Shown here one piece after another: positions 26,217 through 35,461 of a stretch of 64,000 bases of DNA (the first letter of the stretch is position 1; each line of letters begins with the position of its first letter). This DNA is from CBDFKQ01 sp965248855 (GTDB taxonomy: Bacteria > Bacteroidota > Bacteroidia > Cytophagales > 172606-1), in the NCBI GenBank assembly GCA_965248855.1, contig CBDFKQ010000014.1:584336-648335 (forward strand), written 5' to 3'. The position numbers and the translations under genes were made by a program. Below the pieces are notes generated by a model. The model saw nothing but the letters and a program-made list of their open reading frames with translations, was not told the origin of the DNA and did no database searches.

Positions 26217-28133
26217 TTATTTATTTTTATTATCGACTTCTTCAAAATCAACGTCAGTTACATTGGGGTCAGCATTTGTGCCGGAGTTAGCATTAGCATT
26301 TCCTTCTGCACCAGGTTGATCTCCCGAAGCGGCGTACATATCCTGTGAGGCAGCAGTCCAGGCGTTAGTTAAATTAGTCATAGAGCTTTCAATAGCTGTA
26401 ACATCCTTTTGCAAATGTGCATCACGCAAACTTTTTAAAGCAGTCTCTATGGCTTCTTTATTAACCGGAGTTAATTTTTCTCCATAATCTTTCAATTGTT
26501 TTTCCGTTTGGAAAATCATTGAATCAGCAGCGTTTAATTTATCGATAATTTCCAACTCTGCTTTATCGCTTTCCTCATTTGCCTTTGCTTCATTACGCAT
26601 TTTTTCAATTTCTGCATCACTTAATCCTGATGAAGCTTCGATTCTTATTTTTTGTTCTTTCCCTGAAGCTTTGTCTTTAGCAGAAACATTTAAAATCCCG
26701 TTTGCGTCTATATCAAAAGTCACTTCTACTTGAGGTACACCACGCGGTGCAGGAGGAATACCGTCCAGGTGAAATCTTCCAAGTGTGCGATTGCGTTTAG
26801 CCAATTCGCTTTGTCCTTGTAAAACATGTATTTCAACTGAAGGCTGGTTGTCAGAGGCAGTAGAAAATACTTCCGACTTTTTAGTCGGTATAGTAGTATT
26901 CGCTTCGATAAGTTTTGTAAACCTTCCTCCCATAGTTTCAATACCTAAATCAAGAGGGGTAACATCTAATAATAAAACATCTTTCACTTCCCCTGTTAAT
27001 ACTCCACCCTGAATAGCAGCGCCTAAAGCAACAACTTCATCAGGATTAACACCCTTAGATGGTTTTTTGTCAAAAAACTTTTCTACTTCTTCTTGAATTC
27101 TTGGTATACGGGTTGATCCTCCTACTAAAATAACTTCATTAATATCAGAATTTGATAATCCTGCATTTTTCATTGCCCTTTTACAAGGCTCTAAAGTTCT
27201 TTGAATTAAATCATCACAAAGTTGTTCAAATCTGGCCCTTGTTAAAGACTTAATTAAATGTTGAGGAATGCCGTCAATAGGCATTATGTATGGAAGGTTA
27301 ATTTCTGTTTGAGTAGAACTTGAAAGTTCAATTTTTGCTTTTTCGGCAGCTTCTTTCAAACGTTGTAAAGCCATTGGGTCTTTACGTAAATCAACTGTCG
27401 GATGTTCTTTTTGAAACTCTTCCGCCAACCAGTTAATTATTTTTTGATCAAAATCATCACCACCTAAATGCGTGTCGCCATCAGTTGATTTTACTTCAAA
27501 TACACCATCGCCCAGTTCTAAAATAGAAACATCAAAAGTACCGCCACCCAAATCAAAAACGGCAATTTTCATTTCCTGATTTTTCTTATCCATCCCATAA
27601 GCCAGTGCAGCTGCGGTTGGTTCATTAATAATACGTTTTACATCTAAGCCGGCTATTTGCCCGGCTTCTTTAGTTGCCTGGCGTTCAGCATCACCAAAAT
27701 AAGCAGGTACAGTAATAACGGCTTCGGTAACAGTTGTTCCAAGGTAATCTTCTGCAGTAGCTTTCATTTTTTGCAAAATCATAGCTGAAAGTTCTTGTGG
27801 CGTATATAACCTATCGCCAATTCTTACACGTGGCGTATCATTATTCCCTTTTTCAACTGCATAAGATACATTTTTCAATTCCCCTTCAATTTCACCATAC
27901 TTTCGACCCATAAATCTCTTAATAGATGAAATGGTATTTTTAGGATTTGTAATTGCTTGACGCTTTGCCGGATCTCCTACTTTTCTTTCACCATTTCCGT
28001 TGTCAAGAAACGCAACAATTGAAGGTGTTGTTCTCCTACCTTCACTATTCGGAATTACTACGGGCTCATTTCCTTCCATCACTGCCACACATGAGTTAGT
28101 AGTACCTAAGTCAATACCTATAATTTTTCCCAT
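26217..28133 (-). CDS. dnaK: Chaperone DnaK (Hsp70)
   Basis: The 638-residue protein is a full-length Hsp70: IIGIDLGTTNSCVAVMEG at the start, GDAERQATKEAGQIAG, IINEPTAAALAYG and DLGGGTFDVSIL in the ATPase domain, GGSTRIPRIQEEV, then the substrate-binding domain with DVTPLDLGIETMGG. It ends in an acidic tail, TDVDFEEVDNKNK. It folds and refolds proteins with DnaJ and GrpE, neither of which is nearby. It is a single-gene unit with a strong terminator. No CIRCE element was seen upstream. Confidence 0.98.
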   Translation of the reverse strand: MGKIIGIDLGTTNSCVAVMEGNEPVVIPNSEGRRTTPSIVAFLDNGNGERKVGDPAKRQAITNPKNTISSIKRFMGRKYGEIEGELKNVSYAVEKGNNDTPRVRIGDRLYTPQELSAMILQKMKATAEDYLGTTVTEAVITVPAYFGDAERQATKEAGQIAGLDVKRIINEPTAAALAYGMDKKNQEMKIAVFDLGGGTFDVSILELGDGVFEVKSTDGDTHLGGDDFDQKIINWLAEEFQKEHPTVDLRKDPMALQRLKEAAEKAKIELSSSTQTEINLPYIMPIDGIPQHLIKSLTRARFEQLCDDLIQRTLEPCKRAMKNAGLSNSDINEVILVGGSTRIPRIQEEVEKFFDKKPSKGVNPDEVVALGAAIQGGVLTGEVKDVLLLDVTPLDLGIETMGGRFTKLIEANTTIPTKKSEVFSTASDNQPSVEIHVLQGQSELAKRNRTLGRFHLDGIPPAPRGVPQVEVTFDIDANGILNVSAKDKASGKEQKIRIEASSGLSDAEIEKMRNEAKANEESDKAELEIIDKLNAADSMIFQTEKQLKDYGEKLTPVNKEAIETALKSLRDAHLQKDVTAIESSMTNLTNAWTAASQDMYAASGDQPGAEGNANANSGTNADPNVTDVDFEEVDNKNK

Positions 28134-28488
28134 TTGTTATTTTATATTAAATTTAAGTAAATACGATCTTTTATATGTTTATCAAGCCTTATGCCATTCA
28201 AAAAATGAGATTATTGTTTACGACAGATTGTCAGAAATTATACAATTAGTTTCATTATTGTCATACTCGTATATAAATATTAAATGAATACCTTTTAAAA
28301 TAATTTATTTTTTAGTAAAAAACATAATATTAATGTTCTTTAAAGCATCTTTAAGATGTATTGGAAGATTAATATTACATATGGTTATTATTAAAAAATG
28401 TATATTTTTTGGTTAAAATCGAATTTACTATAAATTGCACAATCAAAATCGAACAGCTTAATTTTCAGAATTATCCTAGATATAATTT
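28134..28488. other. Divergent intergenic region between dnaK and cheR
   Basis: About 355 AT-rich bases between divergent starts. It must hold both promoters, but no clean TTTG-N19-TAnnTTTG pair was found. On the minus strand TTG followed after 19 bases by TATTTACT, about 40 bases before dnaK, is a weak candidate. Confidence 0.4.
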
Positions 28489-29313
28489 ATGCAGGAAATA
28501 GAAATCGCAGAATTAAAAAAGCTTACCGAAATAGTTCGTGATAAATATCGGTACGACTTCTCTAATTATGCCATGTCGTCTTTTAAAAGACGAATTCAAA
28601 GGATTTTAGAATTATATAGATTTCCTTCGGTAGACGCTTTGTGTAAAAAAGTTCAGGATGAACCTTTATTTTTCAAAGAATTTCTATCAGAAATCACAGT
28701 AAATGTCACTGAAATGTTTAGGGACCCTTCTTTTTGGAGAGTTTTGCGCGATCAGGTACTTCCTAATATCTTGCTTAATAATAATAATATAAGTATCTGG
28801 CATGCAGGATGTTCGTCAGGGGAGGAAGTTTTTTCACTCGCAATAACCCTTCGAGAAATGGGTTTACTGGAAAAGGTTAAAATAATAGCAACTGATATTG
28901 ATACGGCTATTCTTGAAAAGGCAAAATCCGGAATTTATCCGGTGAAAAACATGGAATTGAATCAAAAAAATTACATACGTTATCAAGGCACTCAAACTTT
29001 AGAGAATTATTATAAGGAAGAAAGTGGAAAAGCAATAATGGATAAAAGCTTGATGGCTAATGTTTCTTTTCAGGAACATAATTTAGTAAACAGCCGTCCT
29101 TTTTCTAAATTTGACTTAATCCTTTGTAGAAATGTAATGATTTACTTTAATCAAACATTACAAAACAACGTACTTAAAATGTTCCATGAAAGTCTGTTTA
29201 AATATGGTTATTTAATAGTAGGCTCAAAAGAATCTTTAATCTGGTGTGATATAGCCAATAAATTCATTGTTGTTAATAATGAAGAAAAAATTTATAAGAA
29301 AATTAGAGATTAA
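28489..29313 (+). CDS. cheR: CheR-type protein-glutamate methyltransferase
   Basis: The 274-residue protein has the CheR N-terminal helical domain (basic SSFKRRIQRIL for receptor binding) and the SAM-binding domain with ISIWHAGCSSGEEVFSLAI (residues 102-120), IIATDIDTAILEKA and LILCRNVMIYFN. It methylates glutamates of chemoreceptors in known systems. It is the first of nine genes read in one direction (28.5-40.1 kb); no methyl-accepting protein is encoded here, so the substrate may be another sensor (inference). CheB follows 74 bases later. Confidence 0.93.
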   Translation: MQEIEIAELKKLTEIVRDKYRYDFSNYAMSSFKRRIQRILELYRFPSVDALCKKVQDEPLFFKEFLSEITVNVTEMFRDPSFWRVLRDQVLPNILLNNNNISIWHAGCSSGEEVFSLAITLREMGLLEKVKIIATDIDTAILEKAKSGIYPVKNMELNQKNYIRYQGTQTLENYYKEESGKAIMDKSLMANVSFQEHNLVNSRPFSKFDLILCRNVMIYFNQTLQNNVLKMFHESLFKYGYLIVGSKESLIWCDIANKFIVVNNEEKIYKKIRD

Positions 29314-29387
29314 ATTAATCCGGAATTAATACAAACCGGTAAAAATTATCGCTATAGAAGGAAACCGGAAACCTGAAGATTTTATAA

Positions 29388-29987
29388 ATGAGCCAATATA
29401 ATTTAAATAATCAATTTAGAGCAGTAGTTATTGGAGGTTCGGCCGGTAGCTTTCAGGTTATTAATAAAATACTTGCAAGTTTACCAAAGGATTTTGACTT
29501 GCCAATTATTATGTGTTTACATCGGCTAAAACATGTAAGAAACGGCTTTGTTGAAGCTTTAAATATAAAAAGTACCAAACAAATTACTGAACCTGAAGAT
29601 AAGGAAACGATTAAAAAAGGACATATATATTTAGCGCCTGCCAATTATCATTTACAGATAGAATTGGGAAATACATTTTCACTTTCATCTGATGAGATGA
29701 TTAATAATTCAAGGCCTTCAATTGACTTAACCCTTGAAACAGCAGCATATAATTATAAACACAGGTTAATAGGAATATTATTATCGGGTGCAAATAAGGA
29801 TGGTGCCCTTGGAATGAAGAAAATAAAAGAAAGAGGAGGATTAACAATTGTACAAAACCCTAAAGATTGCATGATCGACACTATGCCTTCTGCAGCCTTA
29901 AAAATTACAGAAATCGACCATATATTAAGTATTCAGGAATTGATTAACTTTTTCAAAGAATTAGACAAAGAAAGTAGGAGCAGTTAA
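29388..29987 (+). CDS. cheB: CheB-type methylesterase without receiver domain
   Basis: The 199-residue protein is the isolated CheB catalytic domain: nucleophile S18 in VVIGGSAGS, histidine H45 in CLHRLK, and the aspartate in LLSGANKDGALGMKKIKERGG, followed by VQNPKDCMIDTMPSAAL. It lacks the regulatory receiver domain, so its activity would not be controlled by direct phosphorylation. It pairs with CheR immediately upstream, and the GAF-domain membrane protein begins 28 bases after it. Confidence 0.93.
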   Translation: MSQYNLNNQFRAVVIGGSAGSFQVINKILASLPKDFDLPIIMCLHRLKHVRNGFVEALNIKSTKQITEPEDKETIKKGHIYLAPANYHLQIELGNTFSLSSDEMINNSRPSIDLTLETAAYNYKHRLIGILLSGANKDGALGMKKIKERGGLTIVQNPKDCMIDTMPSAALKITEIDHILSIQELINFFKELDKESRSS

Positions 29988-30015
29988 AATAAAAAAGTTT
30001 TTAAAAAAGGCAATA

Positions 30016-30813
30016 ATGAAAAATAAATACAAATTTATTGGAATGCTGGTAAGTTTTCTGTTTGTGGCAGGTTTGCTTTTTACAGGATTTATACTTTACA
30101 ATTTTCCTAATTATATCTCTAAAATATCAACGGTGACAAATGGTAAACAATTCAATTTTATAGAGAATAAAATAACCCTCTTGGATTTAGTATTTGGCTT
30201 TACCGGTTTTTTGGGCTTAATAGATATTGCGATTTGGATGTTGGCTCTTCAACATCAATCCGATATGGCATCTATTCAAGCTCAAAAACAAATAATAAAT
30301 GTAGAAATGAAAAATCAATCATCATTAAAAGAGAGTGTTGCCGACATAGCAGATAATGATGTTATTGAACATAGGCTGCTATCATTAAAAACTTTAGCAG
30401 GTGATACCGAAAAGAAAAGAGAGCAGGTTATATCTATAATTTGCAATGAAATGGAAGCTTCTCAGGCTGCATATTATAGGGTGAAAGAAAAAGATAATAA
30501 GAAGATATTGGAATTTGATAAAGGTTATGCTTATCATTTGCCTGATACACAACCCATAACATTTGAATTTGGAGAAGGCTTGATAGGGCAAGTGGCCAAA
30601 GAATGTAAATTAACAATAATAGATAATGTACCCGAAGGATATGTGAATGTTCTGTCAGGGTTAGGAAAAGCTTTACCGGCTTCATTAATGATATCACCGG
30701 TTTATTTTGCCGGTGATTTATGTGGTATTTTAGAAATTGCTTCATTTCACCATTTTTCAAAGACAGACGAAAGATTTGTAAATGTTGCTGTTAATCATAT
30801 AGAAAATTTATAG
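30016..30813 (+). CDS. Membrane-anchored GAF-domain protein
   Basis: The 265-residue protein has two membrane helices (about 9-31 and 56-75) that enclose a short loop, then a linker and a GAF domain (about 120-262; REQVISIICNEMEASQAAYYRV, EFGEGLIGQVAKE, YVNVLSGLGKALPASLMISPV). The GAF domain resembles the one in the phosphatase encoded next (both carry GxGLxGQxA and an I/L-T-SGLG-type segment). No output domain is present, so it probably acts as a sensor subunit or partner of that phosphatase (inference). Confidence 0.8.
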   Translation: MKNKYKFIGMLVSFLFVAGLLFTGFILYNFPNYISKISTVTNGKQFNFIENKITLLDLVFGFTGFLGLIDIAIWMLALQHQSDMASIQAQKQIINVEMKNQSSLKESVADIADNDVIEHRLLSLKTLAGDTEKKREQVISIICNEMEASQAAYYRVKEKDNKKILEFDKGYAYHLPDTQPITFEFGEGLIGQVAKECKLTIIDNVPEGYVNVLSGLGKALPASLMISPVYFAGDLCGILEIASFHHFSKTDERFVNVAVNHIENL

Positions 30814-30877
30814 AAATATTATAGGTAGGTTGATTATTATAACAGCAGATCAAAATATTTATCATGATTAATTTATT

Positions 30878-33800
30878 ATGTATAAAAATATAAAAATAGG
30901 TACTAAAATTTCTTTACTGGTTATTTCGGTTGTGATGGTTTCCTTATTGACAGTTGGGTTTATTACAGACTTACTTAATAGGAAATCAACTGAAGAAAGG
31001 TATTATGAAACTTTAAATGCCATTGCAGATTTAAAAGTTAAAAGATTTAATTTAATGTCGCAACAGGTTGTAAATGATATTAAATTAATTCAAAACTTTC
31101 CTATACTTAAATCTTCCTCCATTGCAAGTTTACAAGCTGGCATCAATCCTGAAATTGATAATTTTTTTAAAAATATAGTTAATACATACAGATATAATAA
31201 TATTTATTTGGTTACTCCCTCCGGAAAAATTATTTATAAGGCTAAGCAGGATGATATTTTTCAAACAAAGGGTGATAAATTCTCAGATCCGGATAATGAT
31301 TTTTTAGCAAAGAGTTATTCCGGTAATCATTTTAGCACTATAGTCAGATCAAGAGATGATTTTAGTTTTTTCATAGGGGGTCCTGATACATTAACCGATG
31401 GAACATTATTAGTTGTTTATAATTTAGACGCCTCAACAATTTGTACTTCCCATCAGGATACATCAGGATTGGGTAGCTCAGGTGAATCAATATTAGGGAA
31501 GTTGGCAAAAGGAAAAATAACATATTATTCAACACTTCGACATGACTCCTCATCTGCATTCATAAAAAAAACATTTAACCTGGGCGATGAAAAAAATACG
31601 TTTATGCAGCAGGCTGTTTTAAAAAAAGAAGGATTTGGAGAAAACATAGATTATAGAGGTAAATCAGTAATAGCAGCATGGCGCTACATCCCACTTCTTG
31701 ATATGGGCTTAGTCGTAAAAATAGATTTAGATGAAACCCTTTCAATTGTTAAGGCCCTGAGGATAAAAATATTAATTGCCGGGGTAATGATATTAATAAT
31801 ATGTGTGTTATCCGTAGTAATATTTTCTAATGCCCTTGTAAGACCCTTATTGTTATTAAAAGAAGCAATGGCAATGCTTGGGCAAGGTAAATTACCTAAT
31901 CAACTCAAAACCACGGATAATGATGAGATCGGCGAGATGACAGATACTGTAAATTCTTTAGTTGGAGGATTAAAAGACACTGCAACGTTTGCTCAAAAGA
32001 TTGGACAGGGTGATTTTGAAGCAAAGTTTAAACCTATGAGTGATGAGGATACTTTAGGTGTTTCTTTGCTTCAAATGCGCGATAGCATTAAAGAAGCAGC
32101 CAATAAAGATGATGAACAGAGTTGGATTATTACAGGTTTGGCAGAAGTAGGTGATATATTAAGATCTATAAATAATTTAGATGACTTGGGAGACAGGGTT
32201 TTAACTTATGTTGTTAAAAGACTTGGTGCCATTCAAGGTGCATTTTACATTGTTAATGACGAGAACGAAAAAAACAAGTTCTTAGAAATGACAGCCAGTT
32301 ATGCATATAACAAAAAGAAATATTTAAAAGCAACATTTAAGTTTGCACAAGGTTTAGTTGGTCAGGCTGCAATTGAGCAGGATACGCTTTTGCGGACAGA
32401 AATACCTGATAGTTATATAACAATTACATCAGGGTTATTGGGAGATAAAAAACCAAAATGTTTATTGGTCGTTCCATTAATTACTCTGGTAGGCAGTGAA
32501 AAAGAAGTTTTCGGAGTGATGGAATTTGCAGGTTTTGTAAAGTTTAATTCCAGAAGCATAAGATTTGCAAATGAAGTAAGTGAAATTATTGCTCGAACAG
32601 TTTTTAATATTAAAGTAAACGAAACAACAAGGATATTACTCGAAAAATCTCAAAAACAAAGTGAAGAATTACAGGAACAACAAGAAATTTTAAGGCAAAA
32701 TGCAGAAGAAATGCAGGCAACTCAAGAAGAACTCAGGCGTTCTAATGTTGCCCTTGAAGATCAGGTGGAAGAAGTTAACAGAACACAAAAAAGAATGCAA
32801 TTGCTTTTGGAAAACGCTTCCGAAGTAATTGTTATTTATGAAAAGGATGCTACCATACGCTATATTTCGCCATCCGTAGAGAAAATATTAGGATACAGCC
32901 CTGAACAAATGATAGGAACCGGAATTTCTTCAATGGTAAATGAAGATTCGGTTGAAAGAACACATAAATTTTTCTCAGACCTTCTTTCCATCCCTGAAAA
33001 ACAACAAGTAATAGAGATAAGCTTCCAAAGAAAAAATGGAGATGATATATGGCTTGAGGCAATCGGTACTAATTTAATGACCGATATGGCAATAAGTGGA
33101 GTAGTAGTTAATATACGTGATATTACAGAACGAAGAACAGCAGAAATGGAGGCTCGTAGAAGTGGGCAAATGCAAGCACTTTCAGAGAACTCTCTTGATT
33201 TGATAACTCGTTTTAATACTGAAGGCCAAATCTTTTATATCAACCCCGTAATTGAAGATTATACAGGTATTGAAAAAAATTCTTTTTTTAGCAAAAATTT
33301 AGACGAACTTACTTTAGATAAAAGTATAGTGCAGGAATGGGAAAATGTGCTGAAAGAAGTAACAAAAGAAAATAAAAAAATTGCAATTGAGATGGATTTC
33401 CCTTCTGTGATGGGAAAAAGAATTATGCAGGTAAATGCAATTCCGGAATATAATGTTGACCAGTTAATGGAATCGGTTTTAGTAGTATCTCATGATATTA
33501 CAGATCGTAAATTTGCTGAACTGGAAATTCAGGTACAAAATAGAAAGATAACTGAAAGTATAAATTACGCACAAAGGATACAAGGGTCAATACTTCCAAA
33601 TAATGTTGTAATTCAAAGAATTTTACCCGATTCATTTATTTTATATAAACCTCGTGATGTAGTAAGTGGAGATTTTCCATGGTTTATGCAAAAAGGTGAT
33701 GACATGTTTATTGCAGCAGTTGACTGTACGGGTCATGGCGTACCGGGTGCATTAATCTCTTTAATTGGATATTTTTTGCTTAATAATGCTGTAAGAGAAC

Positions 33801-34294
33801 TTTCTGAACCGGGTGCCATTCTTGATGAGTTAGATAGAAGTGTAACACATACGCTTCGCCAAGACAGTGAAGATTCAACTACTCGGGACGGAATGGACAT
33901 TGCGCTTTGTAAAATCAATTTAAAAACGCATACTTTGCAATATGCAGGTGCACACAGGCCTTTATATGTAATGAAGGATGATGAATTAGAAGAAATTAAA
34001 GGAGATAAGTACCCTATCGGAGGTGGTCAATACAAGTCAAGAGGGCATTTTACAACTCATACAATAGATTTTAATGAGGGCAATGTTGTCTTTTTCTGTT
34101 CAGATGGATTTCCTGATCAGTTTGGTGGTACCGATAATAGAAAGTTTTCATCGCGAAGAATACGAGAAATAATAATTGAGAACCCAAACAAATCAATGCA
34201 GGAAATGTATAAAATATTTGATGAGTCGTTTGAAAGTTGGAAAGGTAATTATAAACAAACGGATGACGTACTTATGATAGGAATTAAATTTTAG
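30878..34294 (+). CDS. Multidomain sensor phosphatase (Cache-like, HAMP, GAF, PAS, PAS, SpoIIE/PP2C); SiaA-like
   Basis: The 1138-residue protein has a first membrane helix (8-30), a Cache-like extracytoplasmic region (35-290; NIYLVTPSGKIIY), a second helix (297-320), HAMP (320-390), GAF (425-580), a coiled coil (590-640), PAS1 (642-755), PAS2 (765-880) and a C-terminal PP2C-type phosphatase of the SpoIIE/RsbU group (890-1138; DVVSGDFPWF, AAVDCTGHGVPGALIS, YAGAHRPLY, DDVLMIGIKF). SpoIIE-type phosphatases remove phosphate from an anti-anti-sigma or SiaC-type partner. The following SiaB-like kinase and SiaC-like protein make this the SiaA counterpart. One oddity is a proline in DFPWF, where the family usually has tyrosine or another aromatic residue. 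Confidence 0.92.
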   Translation: MYKNIKIGTKISLLVISVVMVSLLTVGFITDLLNRKSTEERYYETLNAIADLKVKRFNLMSQQVVNDIKLIQNFPILKSSSIASLQAGINPEIDNFFKNIVNTYRYNNIYLVTPSGKIIYKAKQDDIFQTKGDKFSDPDNDFLAKSYSGNHFSTIVRSRDDFSFFIGGPDTLTDGTLLVVYNLDASTICTSHQDTSGLGSSGESILGKLAKGKITYYSTLRHDSSSAFIKKTFNLGDEKNTFMQQAVLKKEGFGENIDYRGKSVIAAWRYIPLLDMGLVVKIDLDETLSIVKALRIKILIAGVMILIICVLSVVIFSNALVRPLLLLKEAMAMLGQGKLPNQLKTTDNDEIGEMTDTVNSLVGGLKDTATFAQKIGQGDFEAKFKPMSDEDTLGVSLLQMRDSIKEAANKDDEQSWIITGLAEVGDILRSINNLDDLGDRVLTYVVKRLGAIQGAFYIVNDENEKNKFLEMTASYAYNKKKYLKATFKFAQGLVGQAAIEQDTLLRTEIPDSYITITSGLLGDKKPKCLLVVPLITLVGSEKEVFGVMEFAGFVKFNSRSIRFANEVSEIIARTVFNIKVNETTRILLEKSQKQSEELQEQQEILRQNAEEMQATQEELRRSNVALEDQVEEVNRTQKRMQLLLENASEVIVIYEKDATIRYISPSVEKILGYSPEQMIGTGISSMVNEDSVERTHKFFSDLLSIPEKQQVIEISFQRKNGDDIWLEAIGTNLMTDMAISGVVVNIRDITERRTAEMEARRSGQMQALSENSLDLITRFNTEGQIFYINPVIEDYTGIEKNSFFSKNLDELTLDKSIVQEWENVLKEVTKENKKIAIEMDFPSVMGKRIMQVNAIPEYNVDQLMESVLVVSHDITDRKFAELEIQVQNRKITESINYAQRIQGSILPNNVVIQRILPDSFILYKPRDVVSGDFPWFMQKGDDMFIAAVDCTGHGVPGALISLIGYFLLNNAVRELSEPGAILDELDRSVTHTLRQDSEDSTTRDGMDIALCKINLKTHTLQYAGAHRPLYVMKDDELEEIKGDKYPIGGGQYKSRGHFTTHTIDFNEGNVVFFCSDGFPDQFGGTDNRKFSSRRIREIIIENPNKSMQEMYKIFDESFESWKGNYKQTDDVLMIGIKF

Positions 34295-34381
34295 ATGTAA
34301 CAAAAGTTATTTTATTATAAAAAATTATATTATTTCACAAATTAAATTTGAACTAACTTAGCACCATTAAACCATAAAAAC

Positions 34382-34936
34382 ATGAAGTATATATATGACT
34401 TGCATAAAATCATGATTGAGAGAAACCTCATTTTGATTTATGAGGGGGAATTTACTCAAGAAATCACTAAATCGGTGCTGGCTATGGCAGAGCGTAACAT
34501 GGATTCGGTTGGTGAAGAAATGGGCATAAAACGAAAAGTATTCAACGTAATGGTAGAATGTTTACAAAATATAGTAAAACATGCAGATGATTTAGAACCT
34601 CATGATAAATTGAGACATAATGCAATTTTTATGATTGGTAAAGATCAAAATTCTTACATCATTACATCCGGTAACCCTATCGGGCATGATAAGGTGCCTA
34701 TTTTAAGCAGTAAACTTGAACAAATTAATAGTCTGGATAAAGAAGGTTTAAAAACTCTTTATAAAGAAATTATTAAGAATGGCGACCTTTCCGAAAAAGG
34801 AGGTGCGGGTTTAGGATTTATTGATATGGCACGCAAATCCGGACAAAAACTTGAATTTGATTTTGAACCTATTGATACTGAATTTTCATTCTTCTCTTTA
34901 AAAACTGTAATTCCGAGAACTTCAGTTGAAGAATAA
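34382..34936 (+). CDS. SiaB-family protein kinase
   Basis: The 184-residue protein matches the SiaB family by length and composition. It has a GHKL-like N box (VMVECLQNIVKHADD, around residues 59-73) and a glycine-rich segment GGAGLGFIDMARKSG (140-154) that would close over ATP. SiaB in Pseudomonas aeruginosa phosphorylates SiaC on a threonine and is opposed by the phosphatase SiaA. Here it follows the PP2C protein and precedes the SiaC-like gene, the same order as in siaABC. It is cytosolic. Confidence 0.85.
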   Translation: MKYIYDLHKIMIERNLILIYEGEFTQEITKSVLAMAERNMDSVGEEMGIKRKVFNVMVECLQNIVKHADDLEPHDKLRHNAIFMIGKDQNSYIITSGNPIGHDKVPILSSKLEQINSLDKEGLKTLYKEIIKNGDLSEKGGAGLGFIDMARKSGQKLEFDFEPIDTEFSFFSLKTVIPRTSVEE

Positions 34937-35028
34937 AAATGATGTAAGAAATAAAGATTATTTATCTTATTTCTTAAGTATTAATATCATTAATAAATTA
35001 AAAAAACTGATTAATAATATATAAAACT

Positions 35029-35391
35029 ATGCAAATTATTAACTTGGAAGGTACGGAGGATACTCCAAAAATTATATTAGATAAAACCAATGGTATCTAT
35101 GAAATATCCGGAAGATCACTACCGGAAGATAGTGCAGAATTTTACAGGCCGGTATTAGAGTGGCTTGAAGAATATGCAAAAAAATCAAATCCTACTACAG
35201 AATTTGCATTTAAATTGGAATATTTTAATACAGCATCATCAAAATTGATTTTGGATATTTTAAGTAAACTCGAAGCCATTTCCGGAACCACTATAATCTG
35301 GTATTTTCATGAAGATGATGAAGATATGGAAGAAGCAGGTACTGAATTCTCAGAATTAATTGAAATTCCTTTTGAATTTAAAACCTATTAA
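35029..35391 (+). CDS. SiaC-family regulatory phosphoprotein (DUF1987)
   Basis: The 120-residue protein has the SiaC/DUF1987 pattern: KIILDKTNGIYEISGRSLPED near the start and EFAFKLEYFNTASSKLILDIL in the middle. The threonine in EYFNTASS is residue 68, the number and context of the phosphosite known for Pseudomonas SiaC. The acidic C-terminus (EDDEDMEEAGTEF) is typical. In Pseudomonas the unphosphorylated form activates the diguanylate cyclase SiaD; no GGDEF protein is encoded here, so the target is probably another neighbour, most likely the ABC transporter that follows (inference). Confidence 0.88.
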   Translation: MQIINLEGTEDTPKIILDKTNGIYEISGRSLPEDSAEFYRPVLEWLEEYAKKSNPTTEFAFKLEYFNTASSKLILDILSKLEAISGTTIIWYFHEDDEDMEEAGTEFSELIEIPFEFKTY

Positions 35392-35461
35392 AATATTTAA
35401 TTAGTTATTAAGTATCCAATAAAATAATTAATCTTAATAACTCAATATTTAATATCCTACT

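Noticed and set aside
28134..28488. CIRCE/HrcA operator in front of dnaK
   Set aside because: The TTAGCACTC-N9-GAGTGCTAA inverted repeat is absent.
34382..34936. Calling the SiaB-like protein an anti-sigma factor (RsbW type)
   Set aside because: The next gene is DUF1987 (SiaC type) rather than a STAS protein, and the length and motifs fit SiaB better.
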